Notes: a model not told the origin generated them from the letters alone. DNA of 64,000 nt from Rhodobacterales bacterium 32-67-9 (GCA_002280515.1 NCEA01000003.1:62001-126000), one strand, 5' to 3'; positions 36,108 through 45,040 are shown, numbered from the stretch's first letter. Made by a program: numbers and translations.

Positions 36108-37132
36108 CCGCGCGGGTCGAGCAATCGGCCGATCACGCTTTCGCGGGTGATCCGGCCAAGGGTCATGCCCCCTTCGGTGACGGCCAGCGCCGGCACCTCG
36201 CGCAGCCGCTCCATCACCTCGCGCACCGGGGCGTCGGGATGGACCTCGGGCGTGCTTGGGGCGCGGGCCGGGCCGGGCTGCATGATGTCGGAGGCGCGCA
36301 GTACCCCCAGGGGGTTCATGTGGGCGACGAAGTCCGCGACGTAATCCGAGGCGGGATTGGCGATGATTTCGCGCGCGGTGCCGCATTGCACGATGCGCCC
36401 GCCCTCCATCAGCGCGATCCGGTTGCCGAGCTTGAACGCCTCGTCGAGGTCGTGGCTGACGAAGATGATCGTGCGGTGGAGCTTTTCCTGAAGCTCCAGC
36501 AACTCGTCCTGCAACCGGGTGCGGATCAGCGGGTCGAGCGCCGAGAACGGTTCGTCCATCAGGAGGATCGGCGCCTCGGTCGCGAAGGCACGGGCAAGGC
36601 CGACGCGCTGCTGCATGCCGCCGGACAATTCGCCGACCTTGCGCTCCGCCCAGTCGGAAAGACCGACGAGGGCCAGTTGCTGGTCGACCTTCGCCTGCCG
36701 TGCGGTGGGGTTTTGCCCGGCGAGTTCGAGCCCGAGCCCGACGTTTTCGCGCACCGACCGCCACGGCAGGAGGCCGAACTGCTGGAACACCATCGCCACG
36801 CATTCGCGCCGCACCCGCAAGAGATCGGGCACCGAGGCATGGCCGACCTCGCAGGACCAGCCTTCGTCATGGATCGTCACCTTGCCGCGACAGACCGGGT
36901 TGAGGCCGTTGACGGCGCGCAGAAGCGTCGACTTGCCGGAGCCGGAAAGCCCCATCAGGACGAGGATCTCGCCGGTCTCCACGGTCAGCGAGCAGTCGTG
37001 GACGCCTAGGATCTGGCCGGTCTCGCGCTGGATCTCGGCGCGCTCCATCCCCTTGTCCATCAGCGGCAGGGCGCGTTCGGGATGATCGCCGAAGACGATG
37101 TTGACCTTGTCGAATTCGACCGCGACGCTCAT
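36104..37132 (-). CDS. choV: choline ABC transporter ATP-binding protein
   Basis: 342 residues. Walker A GLSGSGKST (about 61-69), Q-loop FQQFG, signature LSGGMQQR (about 169-176), Walker B LLMDEP (about 190-195), and a C-terminal CBS-like region (about 280-342) as in the quaternary-amine transporter subfamily. The PLMDKGMERAEIQRETGQ stretch is typical of ChoV. It energises choline/betaine uptake with ChoW and ChoX. Its ATG overlaps the choW stop by 4 bases (ATGA). Confidence 0.92.
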   Translation of the reverse strand: MSVAVEFDKVNIVFGDHPERALPLMDKGMERAEIQRETGQILGVHDCSLTVETGEILVLMGLSGSGKSTLLRAVNGLNPVCRGKVTIHDEGWSCEVGHASVPDLLRVRRECVAMVFQQFGLLPWRSVRENVGLGLELAGQNPTARQAKVDQQLALVGLSDWAERKVGELSGGMQQRVGLARAFATEAPILLMDEPFSALDPLIRTRLQDELLELQEKLHRTIIFVSHDLDEAFKLGNRIALMEGGRIVQCGTAREIIANPASDYVADFVAHMNPLGVLRASDIMQPGPARAPSTPEVHPDAPVREVMERLREVPALAVTEGGMTLGRITRESVIGRLLDPRG

Positions 37133-37965
37133 TTCGCACCTCCGATCCGAAGCATCCGGTCGAGCATGATCGCGACGACGACGATGATGAACCCGCTCTC
37201 GAAGCCGAGCGCGGTGTTGACCGAGTTCAGCGCGCGGACGACCGGCACGCCGAGGCCATTGGCGCCGACGAGCGCGGCGATGACGACCATCGAGAGCGAG
37301 AGCATGATGGTCTGGTTGAGCCCCGCCATGATCTGCGGTGCGGCATAGGGCAGTTCGACCTTCCACAGCGTCTGGCTTTTCGTGCCGCCGAAGGCGGTGA
37401 CCGCCTCGAGAAGCGGCTGCGGCGTCGAGGAGATGCCGAGATGGGTGAGCCGGATCGGCGCCGGCAGGACGAAGATCACCGTGGCGATCAGGCCCGGCAC
37501 CATGCCGATGCCAAAGAAGACGATGGCCGGGATGAGGTAGACGAAGGTCGGCAGGGTCTGCATCAGGTCAAGGACTGGGCGCATCCAGGCATAGAGCCTC
37601 GGCCGGTGCGCGGCGGCGATGCCGATGGGAACGCCCACGGCCATGCAGACGACGCAGGACGACAGGACCAGCGTCAGGCTTTCGGTGGTTTCCTTCCAGT
37701 AGCCCTGGTTGAGGATGAAGAGGAAACCGGCGAGGACCAGAAGGCAGGTCTTCCAGCTTTTCTGCAAGAACCAGGTCAGTCCGACGAAGGCGGCGACGAT
37801 GACGAGTGGATGCGGTGTCTGCAAGACCCAGAGGATCGCGGCGATCAGCCATTCCATCACCAGCGACATCGCGTCGAAGATCGGTTCGGCATTGTCCTTC
37901 AGCCAGTCGAAGGCCTGCTTGGCGGCCTTTCCGACTGGAATCTTGCTGTCCGTCAGCCATTCCAT
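37129..37965 (-). CDS. choW: choline ABC transporter permease
   Basis: 278 residues. Multi-helix inner-membrane permease of the proline/glycine-betaine type, opening MEWLTDSKIPVGKAAKQAFDW, with the DLMQTLPTFVYLIPAIVFFG motif and the loop EAVTAFGGTKSQTLWKVELP that contacts the ATPase. A GGGAGG site precedes the ATG. It lies between choX (101 bases upstream) and choV (4-base overlap). Confidence 0.92.
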   Translation of the reverse strand: MEWLTDSKIPVGKAAKQAFDWLKDNAEPIFDAMSLVMEWLIAAILWVLQTPHPLVIVAAFVGLTWFLQKSWKTCLLVLAGFLFILNQGYWKETTESLTLVLSSCVVCMAVGVPIGIAAAHRPRLYAWMRPVLDLMQTLPTFVYLIPAIVFFGIGMVPGLIATVIFVLPAPIRLTHLGISSTPQPLLEAVTAFGGTKSQTLWKVELPYAAPQIMAGLNQTIMLSLSMVVIAALVGANGLGVPVVRALNSVNTALGFESGFIIVVVAIMLDRMLRIGGAK

Positions 37966-38066
37966 TCCCGCACCCTCCCGTTGGAAATGCCGGTGGCCGG
38001 TTGAACCCGGCCATCCGGCGTTGTCGTGTCAGCCGTCCGCCGGTCGGGCGGGCAGCCGGGGCAGGA

Positions 38067-39005
38067 TCAGTTGAGCGCGGCCTCGACCGCCGCCATCGCG
38101 TCGCCGCCATCCTTGGTGGTCACGCCGTCGAGCCACGGGCCGAGCACCTCCTTGTGGCCGGCGAGCCAGGTCTTGGCGGCTTCGGCCGGGTCGGCGCCGT
38201 CATTGAGAATCGCGCCCATGATCTCGTTCTCCATGGGAAGCGAGAATTCGAGGTTCTGCAGGAGCTTGCCGGTGTTCGGGCATTCCGCCGCGTAACCCGC
38301 GCGCACGTTGGTCGCGACCTCGGCCCCGCCGAAGTTCGGGCCGAAGATATCGTCGCCGCCCGACAGGTAGGTCATCTTGAAGTTGGCGTTCATCGGATGC
38401 GGTTCCCAGCCGAGAAACACGATCGGGTCGCCATCGCCGTCCGCCTTCGCGACCTGGGCCAGCATTCCCTGTTCCGAGCTTTCGACCAGTTCGAAGTCCG
38501 ACAGGCCGAAATTGTCGTTGGAGATCATGTCGAGGATCAGCCGGTTGCCGTCGTTGCCCGGCTCGATCCCGTAGATCTTGCCGTCAAGCTCGTCCTTGTG
38601 TTCGGAGATGTTGCCGAAATCCGAGATGCCGAGGCTGGCGCCGGCCTCGTTGGTCGCCAGGGTATATTTCGCGCCGACGAGGTTCACCCGCACCGTCTCG
38701 ACCGTGCCGGCTTCGCGGTAGGGTGCGATGTCGGCCTCCATCGTCGGCATCCAGTTACCGAGGAAGACGTCGATGTCGCCCTGGGCGAGGCCGGTATAGG
38801 TCACCGGAACCGAGAGGATCTTGATCTCGGTCTCGTAGCCGAGCGCGTTGAGGATCGTCGTCGTGGCGGCGGTCGTCGCGGTGATGTCGGTCCAGCCGAC
38901 GTCGGAAAAGATCACCTTGTCGCAGCCGGCGGCGAATGCGGGGGCAGCGAGGCCGAGTGACGTGGCCGCCGCGAGGGTCAGCCGGAAGGTGGACGAGTGG
39001 GTCAT
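38067..39005 (-). CDS. choX: choline ABC transporter substrate-binding protein
   Basis: 312 residues with a cleavable signal peptide ending near ATSLGLAAPAFAAG. The mature protein has the quaternary-amine box segments VIFSDVGWTDITATTA and FLGNWMPTMEADI, whose Trp and aromatic residues form the cation-pi cage in ChoX/ProX proteins, and IVFLGWEPHPMN near the middle. First gene of the choXWV unit. A BetI-type palindrome lies 24-37 bases upstream of its start, so choline should induce it. Confidence 0.92.
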   Translation of the reverse strand: MTHSSTFRLTLAAATSLGLAAPAFAAGCDKVIFSDVGWTDITATTAATTTILNALGYETEIKILSVPVTYTGLAQGDIDVFLGNWMPTMEADIAPYREAGTVETVRVNLVGAKYTLATNEAGASLGISDFGNISEHKDELDGKIYGIEPGNDGNRLILDMISNDNFGLSDFELVESSEQGMLAQVAKADGDGDPIVFLGWEPHPMNANFKMTYLSGGDDIFGPNFGGAEVATNVRAGYAAECPNTGKLLQNLEFSLPMENEIMGAILNDGADPAEAAKTWLAGHKEVLGPWLDGVTTKDGGDAMAAVEAALN

Positions 39006-39028
39006 TTGTTATGCTCCCTGTTTTCTTG

Positions 39029-39042
39029 ATTGACGCGTCAAT
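39029..39042. promoter_or_regulatory. probable BetI operator in front of choX
   Basis: Perfect 14-base palindrome ATTGACGCGTCAAT, 24 bases upstream of the choX start codon. It matches the centre of the second palindrome at 39180-39193 in 13 of 14 positions and resembles the ATTGAACGTTCAAT-type BetI operators of enteric bacteria. Confidence 0.72.
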
Positions 39043-39171
39043 TAACGGTACGCTTTCAGCGCGACGCAAGAAAAATCTGACGTCTCGCACGCGCCGGGCA
39101 TGGTTTCCTGAGGGCCAGCCTAGAGCAAGTGCCCGAAATGGAAAAGGAAGCTTTGCCGGGAGTGGGGCATT

Positions 39172-39197
39172 TTTTATTGATTGACGAGTCAATAAAA
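39172..39197. promoter_or_regulatory. probable BetI operator in front of betI
   Basis: TTTTATTGA (39172-39180) and TCAATAAAA (39189-39197) are perfect inverted arms separated by 8 bases; the core ATTGACGAGTCAAT at 39180-39193 copies the choX box. It is 43 bases upstream of the betI start, consistent with autorepression. Confidence 0.72.
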
Positions 39198-39239
39198 GAT
39201 CGGATACCGATTGTGGTCTCATTCGGAAAGGCGGGTCTG

Positions 39240-39821
39240 ATGCCGAAACTTGGGATGGAGCCGATTCGCAAGGCGGCGCTGGTGAAGGCGACGATCACCG
39301 AGATCGGGCGCGCGGGATCGCTTGACGTGACGGTCAGCCAGATTGCCAAACGCGCCGGCATGTCCTCAGCCCTCGCGCATCATTATTTCGGCTCGAAGGA
39401 ACAGATCTTCCTCGCCGCTATGCGCCATATCCTCACGCTCTACGGCGCCGAGGTGCGCGGTGCGCTCGCCGCCGCCGAAGGGCCGCAGAGCCGGTTGCAG
39501 GCCATCGTGCGGGCAAGCTTCGCCACCTCGAGTTTCCGCCGCGAGGTGATCGGCGCCTGGCTCAACTTCTACGTCCTCGCCCAGACCCTGCCCGAGGCGC
39601 GGCGGCTTCTCGCGGTCTATCAGGGCCGGCTCCGGTCGAACCTCGTCCAGTCGCTCCGGCCGCTGGTGGGTGGGCGGGCCGGTGCCGTGGCCCATGCTCT
39701 CGGCGCGATGATCGACGGGGTCTATATCCGCGAGGCGCTGAAGGGCGGGGCGCCGGATGGGGCGGCGGCGGCGGCGGTTGTCCTCGATTGTCTGGAGCGT
39801 GAACTGGCGACGGGGGCATGA
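39240..39821 (+). CDS. betI: choline-responsive repressor BetI (TetR family)
   Basis: 193 residues from the ATG at 39240 ([14 protein letters not shown]), the normal BetI start; a longer open frame reads through the operator and is rejected. The HTH is at about 28-52 ([29 protein letters not shown]). The C-terminal ligand domain includes [22 protein letters not shown]. It represses choline-to-betaine genes until choline binds. Its stop overlaps the betA ATG by 4 bases (ATGA). Confidence 0.92.
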   Translation: MPKLGMEPIRKAALVKATITEIGRAGSLDVTVSQIAKRAGMSSALAHHYFGSKEQIFLAAMRHILTLYGAEVRGALAAAEGPQSRLQAIVRASFATSSFRREVIGAWLNFYVLAQTLPEARRLLAVYQGRLRSNLVQSLRPLVGGRAGAVAHALGAMIDGVYIREALKGGAPDGAAAAAVVLDCLERELATGA

Positions 39822-41377
39822 TGGAAGCGGACTACATCATCGTCGGCGCAGGCTCCGGCGGCTGCGCGGTGGCTTACCGGCTGGCCGAGGCGGGTCGGAG
39901 CGTCATTGTCGTGGAGCACGGCGGATCGGATGCCGGGCCGTTCATCCAGATGCCGGGCGCGCTCTCGTACCCGATGAACATGGGCATGTACGACTGGGGC
40001 TACCGGACCGAACCCGAGCCGCATCTTGGCGGCCGCACGCTCGCCACGCCGCGCGGCAAGGTGATCGGTGGGTCGTCCTCGATCAACGGCATGGTCTTCG
40101 TGCGTGGCCATGCCCGGGATTTCGACCATTGGGCCGAGGCGGGCGCCGCCGGCTGGTCCTATGCCGACGTGCTGCCCTATTTCCGGCGAATGGAGACCTG
40201 GCACGGCGGTAACGGCGTCGCGGGCGAGTTCCGCGGCGCCAAAGGCCCCTTGCACGTGACGCGCGGGCCGCGCAGCAATCCGCTCTTCCACGCCTTCGTC
40301 GAGGCCGGGCGTCAGGCCGGCTACGAGGTGACTTCGGACTACAACGGCGAGAAGCAGGAAGGCTTCGGGCCGATGGAGGCGACAATCTGGAAGGGCCGGC
40401 GCTGGTCGGCGGCGAACGCCTATCTGAAGCCGGCGCTGAAGCGCGACAATTGCACCCTGGTCCGGGCGCTGGCCCGCAGGGTGGTGATCCGCGACGGCCG
40501 CGCCGTCGGCGTCGAGGTCGGGCGCGGCGGGCGGGTCGAGGTCATCGGCGCGCGCGCCGAAGTGATCCTCGCCGCGTCGTCGATCAACACACCGAAGCTT
40601 CTGATGCTGTCGGGTGTGGGGCCTGGCGCGCATCTGGCCGGGCACGGGATCGAGGTTCTGGCCGATCGCCCCGGCGTCGGGGCGAACCTTCAGGATCACC
40701 TTGAAATCTACATGCAATATGCCTCGAAGCAGCCGATCACGCTCTACAAATACTGGAATCTCTGGGGCAAGGCCTTCGTGGGCGCGCAGTGGCTTTTGAC
40801 CGGGCGGGGTCTCGGCGCGTCGAACCAGTTCGAAAGCGCGGCCTTCATCCGCTCGGACAAGGGCGTCGATTATCCCGACATCCAGTATCACTTCCTGCCG
40901 ATCGCGGTGCGTTATGACGGCAAGGTGGCGGCGGAGGGGCACGGGTTCCAGGCCCATACCGGACCGATGCGGTCGAACAAATGCGTGCGCCTGACGCGGG
41001 AGATCTTCGCGCAGGAGGCCTTCGCGCCCTATGTCCGCCACGAGATCCAGCCGGGGCCGGCGGTCGGGACGGACGCGGAGATCGACGCCTTCATCCGCGA
41101 GCATGCCGAGAGCGCCTATCATCCTTGCGGCACCGCGAAGATGGGCCGGCGCGACGATCCGATGGCGGTCGTCGATCCCGAGGCGCGCGTGATCGGGGTC
41201 GAGGGGCTGCGCGTCGCCGACAGCTCGGTCTTCCCGCGCATCCCGAACGGCAACCTCAACGCGCCCTCGATCATGGTGGGCGAGAAGGTCGCCGATCACG
41301 TCCTTGGCCGGGGCATGCTGGCGCCGGCGAATTCCGAGCCGTGGCTGAGCCCGCGCTGGCAGGTGGCGCAGCGATAG
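39818..41377 (+). CDS. betA: choline dehydrogenase with an internal in-frame gap of about 33 residues
   Basis: GMC flavoenzyme oxidising choline to betaine aldehyde and on to betaine. FAD motif GAGSGG is at about 10-15, [20 protein letters not shown] near 83-102, the catalytic His at about 435 ([11 protein letters not shown]), and PNGNLNAPS follows. Length is 519 rather than about 552-556. After HTGPMRSN (about 380-387) the sequence jumps directly to [10 protein letters not shown]. The usual stretch beginning SRG and running through a SADP/FNYMSHPDDW-type block at the start of the GMC C-terminal domain is absent. Reading frame is kept. Activity is doubtful. Confidence 0.88.
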   Translation: MMEADYIIVGAGSGGCAVAYRLAEAGRSVIVVEHGGSDAGPFIQMPGALSYPMNMGMYDWGYRTEPEPHLGGRTLATPRGKVIGGSSSINGMVFVRGHARDFDHWAEAGAAGWSYADVLPYFRRMETWHGGNGVAGEFRGAKGPLHVTRGPRSNPLFHAFVEAGRQAGYEVTSDYNGEKQEGFGPMEATIWKGRRWSAANAYLKPALKRDNCTLVRALARRVVIRDGRAVGVEVGRGGRVEVIGARAEVILAASSINTPKLLMLSGVGPGAHLAGHGIEVLADRPGVGANLQDHLEIYMQYASKQPITLYKYWNLWGKAFVGAQWLLTGRGLGASNQFESAAFIRSDKGVDYPDIQYHFLPIAVRYDGKVAAEGHGFQAHTGPMRSNKCVRLTREIFAQEAFAPYVRHEIQPGPAVGTDAEIDAFIREHAESAYHPCGTAKMGRRDDPMAVVDPEARVIGVEGLRVADSSVFPRIPNGNLNAPSIMVGEKVADHVLGRGMLAPANSEPWLSPRWQVAQR

Positions 41378-41465
41378 ATCCGGTTTCGTCCCGCCTGCGG
41401 CGGGCCGACCCGCCGGGGGGCGCCGCCCCCCGGACCCCCCGGAGGTATTTTTCAACAGAAGAAGA
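41378..41465. repeat. convergent-gene intergenic repeat, copy 4
   Basis: Between the betA and pabC-like 3' ends. A GC-rich inverted segment (CGGGGGGCGCCGCCCCCCGG type) is followed by the box GGAGGTATTTTTCAACAGAA from 41441 and AGAAG. The GCCCCCGGACCCCCC-GAGG order matches copy 1 at 22561-22580. It probably acts as a terminator; read on the minus strand the box gives a TTCTTCTGTT stretch. Confidence 0.6.
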
Positions 41466-42098
41466 TCAGGGTTTTGCGGTAAGGCGTGCCGGGATCAGGC
41501 CACGCAGGGCGTTGCCCACGAAGAGCCGGGCTTTCGGGAGGTCTGCGGGCGTGACGATGGCCTCGCGGGCGCGGCCCGAGGCGAGCAGTTCGGCGCGCAG
41601 GATGCCGGGCAGGCAGCCGGAGGCGAGGGGCGGGGTCAGCAAACCGTCGCCGAAATCGACGAAGAGATTGGTGATCGTGCCTTCGGCGGCCTCGCCGCGC
41701 GTGTTGAGGAAGATCGCCTCGTCGATGCCTTCGGGCAGGGCGGCGCGGGTGCGGTCGTAGAGGCCGCGTTCGGTGGTCTTGTGGCGGAGCAAGGGCGCGT
41801 CGGGGGCGAGCCGTTCCGGTGCGAGGATCAGCCGCCATTCAGGCGGGTTCGGGGCGAGGGCGGCGGTCGTGACCTCGGCGTCGCCGGCGCGGCCGATCGT
41901 GAGTCGGACGCGGAGCGGCGCGGGGCCTGTGACCGTCGCGAGGGCCGCGTCGATTGCCGCCCGATTCCAGCGAAAGCCGAGCGCCGCGGCCGAGGCGCGA
42001 GCGCGGGCGAGATGGGCGTCAAGCCGGTGAAACCCGGCCTCGTCCCGGCGGAAGGTTTCGATCAGCCGTGTGCCAGCTCTGCAAACCGGGCTTTCCAC
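41466..42098 (-). CDS. class IV aminotransferase, aminodeoxychorismate lyase-like
   Basis: 210 residues. PLP fold type IV with Lys about 107 (LRHKTTERGLYDR) as the probable Schiff-base lysine, then DEAIFLNTRGEAAEGTITNLFVD and LASGCLPGILRAELL, the cofactor-binding blocks. Adjacent to pabB with a 37-base overlap, so the likely reaction is release of pyruvate from aminodeoxychorismate to give p-aminobenzoate (PabC). D-amino acid or branched-chain aminotransferase activity is less likely. Confidence 0.82.
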   Translation of the reverse strand: MESPVCRAGTRLIETFRRDEAGFHRLDAHLARARASAAALGFRWNRAAIDAALATVTGPAPLRVRLTIGRAGDAEVTTAALAPNPPEWRLILAPERLAPDAPLLRHKTTERGLYDRTRAALPEGIDEAIFLNTRGEAAEGTITNLFVDFGDGLLTPPLASGCLPGILRAELLASGRAREAIVTPADLPKARLFVGNALRGLIPARLTAKP

Positions 42099-43195
42099 AG
42101 CGCCTCCTCGTATTCGCCCTCGGCCGTCGAATCCGCGACGATGCCGCCGCCGACGCCGAATTCGACCTCCGTCTTACCGTAGAGCGTCAGTGTGCGGATC
42201 GCCACGTTGAAGCGCGCCGCCCCGTCCGGGCCGATCCAGCCGATGGCGCCGCAATAGGCGCCGCGGGGGGCGGGTTCGAGTTCGCGGATGATCTCCATCG
42301 CGCGGATCTTCGGGGCGCCGGTGATCGAGCCGCAGGGAAAGAGTGCCCGCAGAAGGGCCGCGGGCGTGGTGCCGGGGCGGAGCCGGCCGGTGACGCGCGA
42401 GACCATCTGGTGGACGGTGGTGTAGGATTCGATGGCGTAAAGCTCGGGCACCTTCACCGACCCGACCTCGCAGATCCGCGAGATGTCGTTGCGCAGAAGA
42501 TCAACAATCATCAGGTTTTCCGCGCGGTTCTTCAGGCTTTGCTGGAGATCGAGCCGCAGTGCGGCGTCATGGGCGGGGTTCGAGGCGCGGGGGGCCGTGC
42601 CCTTCATCGGGCGGGTCTCGATCCGGCCATCGGCATCGGTGGCGAAGAATAGCTCGGGAGAGCGCGAGACGAGGACCGGCAGGTCCGGCAGGGCGACGAA
42701 ACCGCCGTGGCGGACCGGCTGGCGGGCGGCAAGCGCGCCGTAAAGACCAAGCGCCGTGCCCTCGCGCCGCGCGCGCATCGGCATTGTCAGGTTAGCCTGG
42801 TAGATGTCGCCGGCGCCGATGTAGGCGAGGATCCGTGCAAGTGCCGCGCCATGGGCTTCCGCGTCCCAGCCGGGGGTCGCGGGGCTGAGCCGGGCGCCGC
42901 CTGCCTCGGCTGCGGCGCGGGCGAGGGCGGGGGCAGCGTCGCCCGGCGCGTCGTAGACGCCGAAGGCCAGAAGCGGCACGCGGCGGTGCGCAGGCATCAG
43001 CGGTGCGAGGCGCGGCTCGAACGCATAGCCGGCCTCGTAGCTGACGAAACCGGCGAGCCAGCGGCCGTCGGCGCGGGCGGCGTCGAGGGCCGCGAGCGCG
43101 CCGTCAAGCTCCGCCCCGGTCTCGGCGCGGATCAGGGCGCGGGGCGCATCGAAGAGGCTCGGTGCGCCGTCGGGGCCGTCTTCGAGAAGGATCAT
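42062..43195 (-). CDS. pabB: aminodeoxychorismate synthase component I
   Basis: 377 residues. Chorismate-utilising enzyme; motifs SYEAGYAFE near the N-terminus, AGDIYQANLTMP, SRSPELFF, ETRPMKGTAPR, NLMIVDLLRNDISRI, ALFPCGSITGAPKIRAMEII and FGVGGGIVADS cover the whole active site. It makes 4-amino-4-deoxychorismate for folate. The start was set at MILLEDG (43195); longer open sequence upstream is unlike the family. It is followed by the overlapping pabC-like gene, giving a p-aminobenzoate unit. Confidence 0.9.
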   Translation of the reverse strand: MILLEDGPDGAPSLFDAPRALIRAETGAELDGALAALDAARADGRWLAGFVSYEAGYAFEPRLAPLMPAHRRVPLLAFGVYDAPGDAAPALARAAAEAGGARLSPATPGWDAEAHGAALARILAYIGAGDIYQANLTMPMRARREGTALGLYGALAARQPVRHGGFVALPDLPVLVSRSPELFFATDADGRIETRPMKGTAPRASNPAHDAALRLDLQQSLKNRAENLMIVDLLRNDISRICEVGSVKVPELYAIESYTTVHQMVSRVTGRLRPGTTPAALLRALFPCGSITGAPKIRAMEIIRELEPAPRGAYCGAIGWIGPDGAARFNVAIRTLTLYGKTEVEFGVGGGIVADSTAEGEYEEALWKARFAELAHG

Positions 43196-43381
43196 GGGTG
43201 CGCGCCGGGGTCGGAGGTCAGTCGCCGGCGACCTTGGTCGTTCCGAAGGCCGGGTGCAAGCACGGAGCCGCCGCTTTTGCGTCCGTTCCCGTCGCGGACT
43301 TCCACCGGTTTGACCGAGGTCAAGGAGCGCATCGCCGTTCGGCGCCAGAAAGAGGTGGACAGCACGAAAGGAACAGCGCTC

Positions 43382-43621
43382 ATGTCGAACACCCCGCACG
43401 AACTGCACGAGGAATTCCCCGCCGAGGCCGAGAAGATCCACGCGCTGAAGATCTCGAACGCGCATTTCGCCAGGCTCGCCGACGAATACCACGCGCTGAA
43501 CCGCGAGGTGCACGGGGCCGAAACCGGCGTCGCGCCGGTCGACCAGTTCGCGGAGGTCGAGATGCGCAAGAAGCGCGCCGCGCTGAAGGACGAGATCTTC
43601 CGGATGCTCTCGGCGGCCTGA
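43382..43621 (+). CDS. DUF465/YdcH-family small protein
   Basis: 79 residues. Helical, highly charged, with the DUF465 pattern KISNAHFARLADEYHALNREVHGAE and RKKRAALKDEIFRML; a short helical hairpin is predicted. An AAAGGAA site precedes the ATG. The function of this widespread small family is unknown. It is divergent from pabB and ends two bases before the convergent pccR stop. Confidence 0.85.
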   Translation: MSNTPHELHEEFPAEAEKIHALKISNAHFARLADEYHALNREVHGAETGVAPVDQFAEVEMRKKRAALKDEIFRMLSAA

Positions 43622-43623
43622 CC

Positions 43624-45018
43624 TCAGCCGATCTCGTAGGGCAAGAGGCCGCGTCGGTCCGGATCGACACGGAGTTGCCGTTCAAGCGGCGGGACGGATC
43701 TTTGATGGCAGTCCCGCCGGTCGCAGATGCGGCAGGAAATCCCGATCGGCTCGAAGGCGCGGGCATTGGTCAGGTCGAGGTCGTCGGCATAGACGAGGCC
43801 CTTGGCATGGCTGATCTCGCAACCAAGCCCGATGGCATAGCGCCGGACCGGCGCGTTGAACGAGCCGCCGGGCTTGGAGACGTCGCGGGCGAGGCAGAGA
43901 TAGCGCACACCGTCCGGCGTCTCGGCCAGTTGGCGCAGGAAGCGGCCCGGCGTCTCGAAGGCCTGGTGGACGTTCCACAGGGGGCAGGCGCCGCCGAAGC
44001 GGGCGAACTGGAGCCGCGTGGCCGAGTGCCGCTTGGTAATGGTGCCGGCCTGATCGACGCGCACGAAGAAGAAGGGGATGCCCTTCATCCCAGGCCGCTG
44101 CATGGTGGAGAGCCGGTGCGCGACCTGTTCGATCGAGGCACCGAAGCGGTCGGCCAGCCGTTCTAGATCGTGCCGCGTTTCCTCCGCCGCTTCGAGAAAA
44201 GCCCGGTAAGGCAGGAGGGCCGCACCGGCGAAGTAGTTGGCGAGGCCGATCTTGGCTATGGCGCGGGCGGTGTCGGTCTGGAACCGGGCCAGATCCAGCG
44301 TCGCCTCCAGAAGCTCGGACTGCGTCAGGAGCGCGATCTGGTGGAGAAGCTGGAAGCGTTGCGTCGGGACGGCGCTGCGGGTGGAAATCGTCAGGCTCCG
44401 GTCGGCGAGGGTCCGGACATCCGGATTGTCGGAATACCGCAACTCGATGCCCTTGGCGGACAGGAGCGCGCGGGCTTGCCGTTCGACGTCCATTGGCTTG
44501 CCATCCGGGGCGGCGAAGCGTTCGGCGGCACGGTCGACCGCGTCGATGTAATTGTCGCAATAGTGAAAGAAGTCGCGCACCTCTTCCCAAGGCGAGGCGC
44601 TCGTCGCGCCGCCATCGCGGCCGAGTGCTTCGTCGAGCGAGGCGAGGCGTTCGTGGTTCTGCCGGTAGGCGCGGTGGAGTTCGAGGAAGGCCCGCGCCAG
44701 CATCGGCGCGTTGGACGCGGCAAGGCGCAGGTCAGCCAGCGGCGGCGTCGTGTCGGCGAAGACAGGGTCGGCCAGCGCCTCGCGCATGTCGGAGACGAGG
44801 CGCTCGGCATCGCCGGCCGAAAGCTCGGTCACGTCGAGCCCGAATTCACCGGCGAGCGCGAGGACCACGGTGGCCGAGACCGGGCGGTGGTTGTTCTCCA
44901 TCTGGTTGAGGTAGGGCAGCGACACGCCGAGTTTGGTCGCGAAGGCCTTCTGGGTCAGGCCGAGACGATTGCGGGTCTCGCGCAGCTTGACGCCGGCATA
45001 GAGTTTCTGGGTGGCCAT
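43624..45018 (-). CDS. pccR: short-chain fatty acyl-CoA regulator (PccR/ScfR family)
   Basis: 464 residues. N-terminal XRE HTH (about 8-60: LRETRNRLGLTQKAFATKLGVSLPYLNQMENNHRPVS), a middle ImmA/DUF2083-like region, and a C-terminal part with conserved cysteines (GISCRICDRRDCHQR). In Rhodobacter sphaeroides PccR activates propionyl-CoA carboxylase genes and binds TTTGCAAA-type sites (established for that family). It is clustered with pccB, pccA and mcm here, and two such sites precede its own start, suggesting autoregulation. Confidence 0.88.
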   Translation of the reverse strand: MATQKLYAGVKLRETRNRLGLTQKAFATKLGVSLPYLNQMENNHRPVSATVVLALAGEFGLDVTELSAGDAERLVSDMREALADPVFADTTPPLADLRLAASNAPMLARAFLELHRAYRQNHERLASLDEALGRDGGATSASPWEEVRDFFHYCDNYIDAVDRAAERFAAPDGKPMDVERQARALLSAKGIELRYSDNPDVRTLADRSLTISTRSAVPTQRFQLLHQIALLTQSELLEATLDLARFQTDTARAIAKIGLANYFAGAALLPYRAFLEAAEETRHDLERLADRFGASIEQVAHRLSTMQRPGMKGIPFFFVRVDQAGTITKRHSATRLQFARFGGACPLWNVHQAFETPGRFLRQLAETPDGVRYLCLARDVSKPGGSFNAPVRRYAIGLGCEISHAKGLVYADDLDLTNARAFEPIGISCRICDRRDCHQRSVPPLERQLRVDPDRRGLLPYEIG

Positions 45019-45040
45019 TTTCGCTCCGCGTCCCTCGGGG

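Noticed and set aside
39138..39239. 34-codon N-terminal extension of BetI
   Set aside because: It would translate through the operator palindrome; known BetI proteins start MPK-like at the ATG at 39240.
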